Assembly: GCA_019918135.1 (NCBI GenBank)
Contig: WBZZ01002577.1
Location: 326,181 to 390,180 of the forward strand
Direction of reading: 5' to 3'
DNA: 64,000 bases
Origin: Paulinella micropora
Taxonomy: Eukaryota; Cercozoa; Imbricatea; Euglyphida; Paulinellidae
A model generated the notes under the pieces. The model was not told the origin of the DNA and did no database searches. It saw only the letters and a list, made by a program, of their open reading frames with translations. The translations under genes were made by a program, and so were the position numbers. Of the stretch, positions 9,414-18,153 are shown piece after piece; positions within the stretch are counted from its first letter, which is position 1; every line of letters begins with the position of its first letter.

Positions 9414-10301
9414 ATGTTGTCCCTTCTCGCTATTACTATTGCGTCTGTCGTATCAGGACAGGAAACTATTGCTGACGAGCCCGCCGCTTTTGTCTCCACT
9501 TGGCAAGTGCAGGCCGGCCAGGCTTTAGAGCTGCCTGCCATAGTAGGGGTTCTCGAGCCCGCGCCTGTGAACTGGGGCGACGGCAGCATCCCAGCCCCCT
9601 GCCCCGCCTTACCTAGTCCATGCGCACACGAGTACCAGACTGGCGGAGTCTTCTCCGTCGTGACATCTGCCGACCTCAACGGCTGGACTATGGCTACTGC
9701 GAGCCAAGCCACACGTGACTCTCTCCTCGGCATAGAGAGTTGGGGCAACCTCTTGCTGAACCCCCGGGGCGGTCAGCACTTTTACAACTGTACACGGCTT
9801 ACGTCTTTGCCCGCGTACCCCCCGCCGTCTACCTACAAGCTAACTTCGCTGGACCACTCTTTTGCACTGGCCAGCAACCTGGAAAACGGCGCTATCGGGC
9901 TGTGGGATGTTTCGGGCGTGACTACGTTGCGCGGCGTATTTGCCAGAGCTACCAAGTTCAACCTAGACCTGGACGCCTGGGATACGACCCATGTGCTAGA
10001 TGCTACGGGCGCTTTTCTGCAGGCCCAAAGCTTCAACAGGCCCTTGGCACAATGGTCCCTGCCCAATCTTGTCGACGCCTCCGCTATGTTTTCGCAAGCC
10101 ACAAGCTTCAATCAGCCCTTGCAGTCATGGAAGCTACCCTCGCTCCGGCGCGCCAACGCCATGTTTATGGGCGCAGCCGCCTTTGAGCAAGATTTATCTG
10201 CTTGGTCTTTAAGCCCCTCCCTCGGCTGTCAGTATTTTGCTTGGGACAGCAAACTGCAGCCTACCCACTACCCACACCAGCTGCCTAGCAACTGTCGCTA
10301 A
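9414..10301 (+). CDS. Secreted BspA-like/DUF285-repeat protein
   Basis: This is a 295-residue protein from the ATG at 9414. Residues 1-16 (MLSLLAITIASVVSGQ) are a clear signal peptide. Residues about 20-100 hold a WGDGS motif and may form a beta-sandwich (PKD-like) domain. Residues about 150-275 contain four to five DUF285 repeats with the hallmark pattern MF-x-x-A-x-x-F-N-Q-x-L-x-x-W, as in MFSQATSFNQPLQSW and AFEQDLSAW. DUF285/BspA leucine-rich proteins are surface or secreted adhesion proteins, common in Mycoplasma and in many marine protists. A copy inside a viral gene block suggests capture from a protist host or a microbe. Cell attachment is plausible but not shown. Confidence 0.8.
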   Translation: MLSLLAITIASVVSGQETIADEPAAFVSTWQVQAGQALELPAIVGVLEPAPVNWGDGSIPAPCPALPSPCAHEYQTGGVFSVVTSADLNGWTMATASQATRDSLLGIESWGNLLLNPRGGQHFYNCTRLTSLPAYPPPSTYKLTSLDHSFALASNLENGAIGLWDVSGVTTLRGVFARATKFNLDLDAWDTTHVLDATGAFLQAQSFNRPLAQWSLPNLVDASAMFSQATSFNQPLQSWKLPSLRRANAMFMGAAAFEQDLSAWSLSPSLGCQYFAWDSKLQPTHYPHQLPSNCR

Positions 10302-10668
10302 CCTTCCAACGTTTTGCCCTTTCTCGAATTATGAGCTCCGCACGGGACGCTTTTCTGCACAGCAACCCCCCCCAAAAGTGCGCGGGGTCGCGCGACCCCC
10401 CCCCCCACCTCGACCTTTTGGACACGAGGCCGGGGCCAGCGGCTCGGCCCGGCCGGTTCTTTCTCTCTCTCTCTCTCTCGCTGTGGCGCTGCGCCCCCAC
10501 TCCTCTTTCGCATATCTGCGGCAAAAACCCCTCCACCCCCCCCCCTCCAACATCCGTCGTTGTTGTTTTTTTCGTGAAAGGGGGGGGGGCACCCCCCCCC
10601 TTTGACCCCCCCCCCCAAATGCGCTAAAAAATACATGTCCGGCAAAGCCGTGAAAAAAATCGATTTTT
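10302..10668. repeat. Intergenic G/C homopolymer region, no gene seen
   Basis: These 367 bases between two convergent genes contain several C7-C10 and G9 runs, a CTCTCTCTCTCTCTCTC stretch and an ATTTTTTTATCTC segment next to the minus-strand gene's end. No protein-like frame was found on either strand. Unusually for this block, the homopolymers lie between 3' ends here. Confidence 0.4.
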
Positions 10669-11370
10669 TTATCTCTCTTTTAATAAAAAGCAACCATGCG
10701 CGAGAGGCGAAACCCAATTCATGCCGGGAATACAACTCATACCGGGAACCCAACCCATGCCGGGAACCCAAAAAAGCGCTGTCCAAACTAGCGTCTCCCG
10801 ATTCAACAAGGGCCGCGGGTGGTTCGGAAGGGGCCTGGTTTCCTCACCGCCAACACTGGCTTTGGCCAAGCGCAGGACACGACCGAGCAGCACGTGTGGA
10901 ATAGACAAAACGGTGTGCGCGTCTTGCAGCCGACGGAAAGTAACAAAGCAAAAGCAGCGGTGGATTGTAGGACGCTCTCGATGGAACTTTAATTGTATAG
11001 TAACCACGGGCCCAAAAGTGCCAAAGTACTGCTGCAGCATTTCCAGCGTGGCGGCCCGGGGTACTAGATTGCCCACGTACAATTTGCGCGTGTACAGGCC
11101 TGCACAACCGGACGCTTGCCACTCGACTGGCTGGCAATCTATTTCCCTGCCAAGGAGGCTTATGCCGTTTTTTATTAGTCTCTGTGCATCCTCGGCGCTG
11201 CCGAACTTAGCAAACGCAAAACCTCGCAATTTCCCCTTATGCTTTATAAGACAAAGCCGGCAGCCTTTAGAGCCTGTAGCAGCTATGGCCGCCGCGAGCT
11301 GCTCTTTGGTAGCGCCCAGAGGAAGTCCACCCAAGAAGACCTCGCTGCTCAGATGCTCGGCGTTGACCAT
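10669..11370 (-). CDS. RNA-binding protein with two RRM domains
   Basis: The ATG at 11370 opens 233 residues. RRM1 spans about 10-85 with RNP2 VFLGGL (11-16) and RNP1 KLRGFAFAKF (47-56). RRM2 spans about 95-172 with RNP2 LYVGNL (97-102) and RNP1 HRCFCFVTF (137-145). The aromatic residues expected to stack on RNA are present in both RNP1 motifs. The arrangement is like hnRNP A/B or Musashi proteins. The C terminus carries three short (V/I)PGM repeats, encoded by a small DNA repeat (CCGGGAAC...CCATG) at about 10715-10770. Two-RRM proteins bind mRNA and affect splicing, export or stability. Such genes are rare in viruses and are probably captured. It shares a divergent promoter with the recombinase at 11628. 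Confidence 0.85.
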   Translation of the reverse strand: MVNAEHLSSEVFLGGLPLGATKEQLAAAIAATGSKGCRLCLIKHKGKLRGFAFAKFGSAEDAQRLIKNGISLLGREIDCQPVEWQASGCAGLYTRKLYVGNLVPRAATLEMLQQYFGTFGPVVTIQLKFHRERPTIHRCFCFVTFRRLQDAHTVLSIPHVLLGRVLRLAKASVGGEETRPLPNHPRPLLNRETLVWTALFWVPGMGWVPGMSCIPGMNWVSPLAHGCFLLKER

Positions 11371-11627
11371 GATTTTGATGAGTAGCTCTTGTTTCTTGTC
11401 ACGGGCCCCGCACTCCCATCGCGCATACTTTACAAGTTATCTACAAATCCAAGCTAGGTGGGGGGAGGGGAGGCGGCGGGGTGGTGTGTGGTGGTAGTGG
11501 GGAGGAGGGGGGGGGGGTGTGGTGGTGGTGGGGAGGGGGGGGGGGGCGTGCGTGTGGGGGGTGGGGAGGGGGGGGGGGCGCCTCCCCACATTCGAGCCCG
11601 AACCGCGCACCCGGAGCAGACACGTAA
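11371..11627. promoter_or_regulatory. Divergent promoter region, G-rich on plus strand
   Basis: Genes start on both sides, at 11370 (minus) and 11628 (plus). Positions 11456-11580 are almost pure G with scattered T and A (GGTGGTGG, G9, G10), ending in GGGGGCGCCTCCCC. The strand carries many consecutive G triplets and could form G-quadruplexes. Confidence 0.45.
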
Positions 11628-14383
11628 ATGTCGTGCTCGGAAGGTGAGGACAGCGACTGGGACAGCGCCGACGACGACGGCGAGGCGGAGGAGCTGGCGG
11701 GGGGGGGCCGCGGAGCATGGCCAGGATTCCGTGGACTGCGCCACATAAACGTGAGCGGCGACGAGGCAGACGAAGAGAACGACGAGGAGGGCGGCGACGA
11801 GCTCCGTCCCGGCTGGACAGAGTGTGCCACCGACCCCTCGATAATACAAGTCCTGGAGCAGCTGGAGCTGTACCTGTCGCAGCCCTTTAACCCAGCGAGA
11901 GCTGGGCGGATTCTGAGCGCGGCCACCGTCAGAAAGCACCTGCGCAACGTGGCGCGATTTGTCAACTTTGCGGGCAACCACCCGCGGCCGCCGGTGCGGG
12001 ACCTTTCCGCGGCGCTGGGGGACCCGGCCCTGCTGACGAGCTTTGTGAGCTATTACTCGCGTTTCTACAAGTCGGCTACGCTGCAGGGCTACCTGGAGAG
12101 CCTCCTGCACCTTTCCGACCACCTGCGCGCACAGCGAGGCTACGACGCTTGGCGACAGACGCGTTTCTGGCTGGGCAACCTGCGAGGCCAAGCCCATTAC
12201 TACGCTGGGGTCGAGCGCAAGTATGCACCCCCGCCCGGGTGCCTTGGTCTATGTGGCAGCTTCAGGTGTTTCGATCAGCGGCCATCGCCGACTACCTAGC
12301 ATGCTACGAGCGGGACCGCAAGGAGCAGCCCTCTGAGCTGAGCAGCTCCAACTACTTAGAGCAGCGGGAACGGTTGCTCCGCCCCTTGTGCGTGGCGGCG
12401 CTGTGCCTGACACTTGTCCCGCCGGTCTCGCGTTCTTTCATTCTGGCCTACCTGGAGCTGCGCAGGTCTCTCCAGCGCGACAGCAAGGGCTTCTGGTGCC
12501 TCAGCCTGGTGGACCCCTTAGCGCTCAGTACCCTTAACAACAAGACGCGAACACAGCACGGCGGTTTCCGAATCCCGCTGTGCCCGCACGAATGGCCCAC
12601 CAATGACTTTCCCAGACGGCTGGCCCCCCTCGGCTTCGAGCGCGACCGCCACAACCCCGGCTATTCCTCTCTGCTAGACTTTTGTCTGCTCGATATTGAA
12701 CAACGCGTCTGGCCCGCGCTTGCCGGGGACACGGGGGACGGCGCGCCCGCGCGTCTACTGTTCCCTGGCGCGTTGGCCTACAAGACGTACCACAACTGGG
12801 CTAGCGACGAGGCCTCGCGCCGGCGGCCCCTGCGCCCGGCGGAATGGACCGACTTCTTCCGCTCTGCCCTGCAGCACTACGCGACGCGGATCATCCGAAT
12901 CACCACAGACAAGGGCCACGACGTGGGCTGGCTAAGGCAGAGCACCGGCCCCGGCAACGAGGACTGGGCGCGCCTCTTTACCCCCAAGGCCCTACGCCCG
13001 CTCAGCGAGACCATGCTGCACGACCTCGAGGCCAGCGACCTGCCCGGCTTGCTCCAGCTCCCCTCCTTGCCCGCCTACCATTCTGCTCTCTCGACCGAGG
13101 ACCTGGCCATCCTGGCACGCGGCGCACAGCACACCTTGCGCACCGTACAGCAATCTTATATTCTCCCCCTCTTTTTCGAACGCAGGGGGAAAGAGCTAGT
13201 CAATTGGATCGACCTAGTCCTGCGCCCGCCCCAGTGGCACGCGCGCCTAGGCTCCGACGGCAAACGTCTCTCTGTGCAGGTCAGCTCGGCCGCCCAGGAG
13301 CTCACCGAGCGCTTCTCGCCCGAGGGCACGTCCCTCGAACCCCTGCCCGCAAGCGCACAGCGCAAACGCGAGGCCGACCTGCAGGCCCTAACGTACCTGC
13401 GGGGCTGGGACATTATCCGAGGCACTGCCAGCCTGCGCGCCACCGACACCGCCCCCGACGACGACGACGACAACGACACCCCTGTGCAAAACTTACCACC
13501 CAGCGCTAGGCGCGCCGCTCGGCGCCGCAGCTCCGGGGGTGGGAGGGGCCCGCCCCCCGTCCTGGGCTTTGAGGTGCAGGGTTTCCAGCAAGTAGCTCAG
13601 CGCTGGGGCACCAGAACCAACCAGCCGCTCAACTTCTGGACCAAGATCGCAACCGCCAAGGACCGCCGAGAGCATCAGTGGCAAAAGTACACTGCCTGGA
13701 CACCATTGTCGGAAGACGAACTAGAGGAGGTCAAGCTCGGCTTCAGCCAAGAAAACCAATATTGGGCAGAGGTTCAAAGGAGGATGCGGCAGGGCGGACT
13801 CGAACAGGAAATCAATCTCGTACCCCCCACCGACCTCTGGGCGCACCCAGCCATCCCCGGGGCCCAGGTCTGCCGGAGCCTAGACGTCCGCTACGCTTAC
13901 CGCTTCCTGGTCAAAGACTTGAAATATGGCCACTGGCCTTCCCAATACCTCTTTACCAGGGATATTCTCGACTACTATGGCGGTAAAACTAGCGGAACCA
14001 AACGGACGGCAGTCTTGATTGCTCTGCAAAACTTCCTCCAGCACAAGCTCGTCGTGCAGGAAGTCACCCCCTTCCCTCACAGGCCCGACCTGGCGATCGT
14101 GAAATTCGCCACGGGCGCCCCGGACAGAACTGGACAGGAACTCTCCTCTGAGTACTGGGGGCCTTTCTTTGACAGAAACTGGTGCATTTTCCCGCTCGCT
14201 CTACTACAAGCGAATTCAGACATTAGCGAAGCCAAGTGGGCACAACGTTGGAACCTGTTAAGACAGGAGAGTCTAGGCACCCTCGATCGAGAAGCTTTGC
14301 CCGAGCCCATGCGCCCCGCTAAATTATACATCCCCAAGCAAGTTGTGGCAGCCATCAGAGATAAGCTAGAAGCTAGCCTCTAG
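11628..14383 (+). CDS. Tyrosine recombinase 1, long C-terminal extension, one frameshift
   Basis: The ATG at 11628 starts an acidic N-terminal segment (residues 1-60), then a SAM-like core-binding domain (about 75-190, with TVRKHLRNVARFVNF). The frame breaks near 12225-12235 in a C5 run and continues to 14383. One added base gives 2757 bases (919 codons). Catalytic-domain features: an arginine in VPPVSRSFIL near 12425, a lysine in NNKTRTQHGGF near 12540, a box-II-like TPKALRPLSETML near 12980-13018 (the usual first His is Lys), and HTLRTVQQSY at 13130-13159 with the candidate nucleophile Tyr at 13157-13159. About 400 residues follow the catalytic domain, which is unusual for the family. Role: site-specific integration, resolution or genome rearrangement. 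It is immediately followed by a second recombinase. Confidence 0.72.
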
Positions 14384-14413
14384 CTTCTTCCGCTAAGGTT
14401 TTTCTTTTTAATA

Positions 14414-14416
<3 letters not shown>

Positions 14417-14475
<59 letters not shown>
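14417..14475 (+). repeat. 59-base poly-A tract between the two recombinase genes
   Basis: An uninterrupted A59 follows TTTTTAATAAGC, 34 bases after the stop of recombinase 1, and is followed by G7 and the ATG of recombinase 2 (14483). It sits where a cleavage and polyadenylation site would be. It may be a slippage-expanded homopolymer or an integrated poly(A) copy. Confidence 0.6.
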
Positions 14476-14482
<7 letters not shown>

Positions 14483-15939
14483 ATGCCCTGGCCCCTGCTG
14501 TCAGCGGTGCCGGGCTCGTTGCCGACGAGGCGCATAGGGGATCGCTTGGAGGACGAGATGCAACGCTTTTATGTAGAGGCTCTGTGTAAGCCCTTTCAAG
14601 CAGAAAGAGTGGGCCCAGTCAGGTCCGGGCCCCGCTCGGTAGCAGGCGCAGAGATTGCTGTCTTGTCGTTCTTGGGCTTTCTGAGTCGAGTGGCGGAGCC
14701 CCGCGCCAGAAGGCGCGGGGCTCCGTCGCTAGAGTCCAGTCTGTTTTTCTTTGTCGCCAGAGAGGGCGTCTGGCGCACCACCCTGCGCCGCCAACTGCCC
14801 GCCTGGGTCGAGCACTTGACCAGGCAGCCGGATATGTCCTGGGAAAGGTGCCTTTTCCTGGTGACGAGCCTGCGCGGGCCGGTACTGTGCACCGCCGCCT
14901 CCTATTATAGAAGGCGGCGCACGTCGCTGGTAGTAAGCGCCGCCCGGGTCTTCAGTTCGACCATTAAGAACCTGCGCATGTTGGCAGACACGGAACAATC
15001 CTTTCACCCCAAGGAGAGAGAGCTCGCAGTAAGCTTGGCGGACCTGGCTGCCGCGCGCAACTGGGCTGGACGCCGCTATTTGGCACGTTACGGGGTGCCG
15101 TTGCCTGCGCGCGATTTTGTGCGGGGGCTGGCCCAGCAGGCGGCCCGCAGCCAGGAGCCGGGGCTCTCGCGCTACCGAGACCTGCTAGGCTTGCTGCTGC
15201 TGTGCCTCTTTAGCCAGTGCCCCATGCCTAGGTCCGAGATCATCTGCAAGCTGCAGTTTGGAGTGACGCTGCGCCGAGGCGGTACGCCCGCCAGGTATTG
15301 GCTAGATCTCAGCAACCCCTTTGAATTGGCGGCGATTCACAAAACCAGTCGATTCTATTACGATCGCCAGTACAAGCAGCCGCTGCCCCTGCAGCGGCTC
15401 CGCCTGCCCAACAACGACGGCGGGCAGCAAGTCCACCTACTCACTCGAGTCTTGGACGAATGGCGGCTTTGGGCGCGCGAGGATGACCCCGAGGCAGGCG
15501 GCTTTGTGTTTTCCGTTCGCTACCCGGAGCTCGCCGGTGCCGGCTCACCGACATCGGTGGCAGGGCTTGCTCCCCCAGAGCTGCTCGAGCGGCTGCTGGC
15601 CGAATCCCTAGCCCGCACAGGTTTTGCGTCGTCGCGGGAACGCGCCGCAACGCTCCGCCTTTTCCACCTGCGCAAACTCAGCGAAACCTTTCTCTGGCAA
15701 AATGCCGGCGGGGCTGCCGATGATGTCTCCCCCCAGACCCCTCCGCCACCACCCCGCCCCCTCGGGTCAGCCAGCTGCGCAAGGTTCGCGCCCTGGCCGC
15801 CAACTACCACGAGCACAGTGAGGAAACAGCGCGCCAGCACTACGTGGCCTTCAGCGACTACAGGCAAAAGCTTCTTGTTCTTCTAGATAACGTGTTGGAA
15901 GCTTTCTGGGAGTCTCTGCCAGAGACCCCCACGAGCTAA
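14483..15939 (+). CDS. Tyrosine recombinase 2, one frameshift
   Basis: From the ATG at 14483 the frame is open to about 15730, where a C6 run breaks it. One added base carries it to TAA 15937-15939 (1458 bases, 486 codons). The N-terminal 220 residues are helical. The catalytic domain shows an arginine in CPMPRSEIICKL (near 15228), a lysine in HKTSRFYYDRQYK (near 15345), the HxxR box HLRKLSETFLW near 15664 and, after the break, HSEETARQHYV with the candidate nucleophile Tyr at 15841-15843. This matches the integrase H..T..x..HY end closely and is a better fit than recombinase 1. It overlaps an AATAAA at its stop codon. Two adjacent, distinct recombinases suggest a heterodimeric XerC/XerD-like pair, which is inference. 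Confidence 0.75.
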
Positions 15940-15970
15940 TAAAACTTTTTTTAATAAATTAAAACTCTCC

Positions 15971-16197
15971 ATGGGGGTCAGAGCATTGCCAGGGAGAGCG
16001 CCTGCGCCGCTACTCGTCGCCCGGGCCGCTGCGGGGGGGTGGTGGTTAGGCTGCTGGGCGCGTCGCTGGTGCAGCTGAGGCGGAACAAGGTCTTTGAGGT
16101 GCTAGGCCAGACCAAGGAGTGCCTGCCCCTTTTGCAATTCTTTTTGCTGCACGCCCCCGGTCGGCGAGAGATTAAAGAATTTCTAGTCCCCATCTAG
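15971..16197 (+). CDS. Small unrecognised protein (about 75 aa) with one frameshift
   Basis: The ATG at 15971 starts a short Ala/Arg/Pro-rich frame. At the G7 run 16033-16039 one added base would carry it into a second frame that ends at TAG 16195-16197 (228 bases, 76 codons). The second part looks like protein: hydrophobic-charged alternation with LLGASLVQLRRNKVFEVLG and LLQFFLLHAPGRREIKEFL, probably two amphipathic helices. AATAAA follows at about 16210. No family was recognised. Its spacing from flanking genes and its own poly(A) signal support a real small gene. Confidence 0.4.
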
Positions 16198-16259
16198 AGC
16201 GTTCATTTTTAATAAAAAAAAAAAAAAGAAAAAACGCGCGCCCGTTCTGGGGGAGAGAA

Positions 16260-17819
16260 CTATCTCAGAATGTATTTTTTAAGGTATTTGTTGTCTACTC
16301 TGATCCCGTAGCTAACTCCACTGTTTGACTCGGGCTTTTTAAACAAGTGATCAGAGCCGACCAGCGTCTGGTGTAGCAGCGCATGCGCGTCGGCAGCGAC
16401 CCGGAAGCGCCAATCGCCTTGTCTGTCTGGCGGGGCTGGGAGCGTGGCAGCGCCGACGTATGTTGGGCTTGATTGCGCCTGCATGGCACTGTGTATTTGG
16501 GCACCCAGATGTTTCTCCCATCCCTGTTCCTCGCTTTGAAACTCGCTGGGTCCGACGACGTCTGCGTACCATTGCGCAAGAGCGTTGGTGACAAAATCTT
16601 TTTTGGGACATGCACCGCCAGGCCCTTGGGGATCTGTCACGAGGCGACAAAGTATTTGGTACAAGTACACGCATTCGTCATAGCAGACCCTGAACGGTTT
16701 GTAGGGGTAGCGCAAGGGCTCGTGCACGCCTTTGTTGATGCTCATTGCCAGACCAAAGTTGTTTAAAAGCAGTCGCTCTAAGAAGGGGGCACGGCCCCCA
16801 GCCGAGGCCCACACGTCCAGCTTCATGACGAGGCGCAATGCGTCGCCCAAGTGTTTTTGGTCTTCAAGGGGAATGACTTTGACCAACAAGTCGTGCACTA
16901 CGTGAGCCAAGGGTGAGTCGTCACTGTGGACAGCCTGCCCCAGCCTCTCGTACGTGTTGCAGACCAGCAGCACGTAGTGCAATAGCCTCAGAACTGTTTC
17001 CTTGTTCTCTGCCGTCATCCAGCCAGGAAACAACCGATCAGGCACGGGATAGTAACAGACCCTCCCCTCTGGGTCGCGGAGCGTGGTTGGCACGCCCTGT
17101 CCATCGTGGTCGGGCATGCACCAATCTCGTTCCAGCCCGACAAACACAAATGGACACTTTAGCCCAAGCTTCTTTGCTGGCTCCCTTACTGGCCTCTTAA
17201 AGATAGCATAGGGCGATATGCCGGACCACACGTGGTAGCAGCATTGCTTATCTTGCTGCTGTGGTAGGAGCGTAGAGAGGCTGCCTAATTGTTTGTATAG
17301 CTTTTCCAGGTCGGACACCTTGGCCTTGGCTTCTTCATTCTTGAGCCACCCGAGCAGGTGGGTGTCTCCCCAGTGCTCGGATTCTTGCAGAATAAGCAAG
17401 TAGTTGTCTTTCGCCTCTCCAGCAAACATTGATCGTAGGACAGACAGAGTACATTCTCGCGTCTTTTGGAACACTTTAACGTGGTTACCTACTACCTCGT
17501 GGTACTCTGCATTCTGCACCAGTTGCATAAGAAGCCCTAGGTTTTTTTTTGTCTCAGCCGACAGCTCTTTGCGGCTGGTGGCGCTCGCACTTGCGGGGAG
17601 CCACGCCAGCCCCCTGGTTTGGGGCACAGTCTCCGGATTTCTCAAGGCCTTTGTGTCGTTGTGCACCCGTGTAAGGATCTTGTCCCTAGCTTTTGCTGGA
17701 CCCTCGGTAAGCATGTAGGCTCGAACGCCAAACGCGGTAGCCTCATCGTCGCTGACAAGGATAAGATGCCGCTGCGTTACATGGAGCAGCGCTTTGCAGG
17801 GGCTGGTGCTTGGTTTCAA
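16260..17819 (-). pseudogene. 3' part of a viral gene split by transposon copy A
   Basis: This is the C-terminal 518 codons of an unrecognised protein whose 17-codon N terminus and ATG lie at 28554-28605, on the other side of the transposon. Taking away the element and one TCAA duplicate leaves 1608 bases (536 codons) without a stop, so the split is exact. The product is globular with many Trp, Tyr and Cys residues, including CCYHVWSGISPYAIF and RLFPGWMTAENKETVLRLLHYVLL. No motif was recognised. The frame reads into the inverted repeat for six codons but has no ATG there, so it is probably not expressed from this locus. It converges with the small gene at 15971. Confidence 0.75.
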
Positions 17820-17980
17820 AACAAGTGATTCGGCCAAATGTGGGGTATCAATTTTTCCGAAATTGTCCTACAGGTGATTTTGCACTTTTTGATTCAGACA
17901 TTGAAAATGTCTTTTATTTAGTAAAAATAATCTTGAAGCTGAATAACGTATTAAAAATGATTTGCCAGTTATATTAAAGC
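17820..17980 (+). repeat. Left terminal inverted repeat, copy A
   Basis: About 160 bases match the reverse complement of 28391-28553, with a few substitutions and a 4-base indel near 17935. The first 90 bases are identical. Beyond 17980 the two ends diverge. Confidence 0.9.
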
Positions 17981-18153
17981 TAAATTGTGTCAATACATTG
18001 ACTGATCCAGACACCTGCTGTGAGGGGGGGGGGTGGGGGGGGGAGGCACCGGGAGGAGTAAAAAAGAGAATACATTTTAATCACACAATACATTCTTTTT
18101 ATTTTTCAAATAAATCTAATTTTTAGTATTTTTGAGAAACTTCAACGCTCAAC

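Noticed and set aside
17820-17837. Transposon end as true start of the 16260 gene
   Set aside because: No ATG exists there; the six codons are inverted-repeat sequence and the real start is at 28605.
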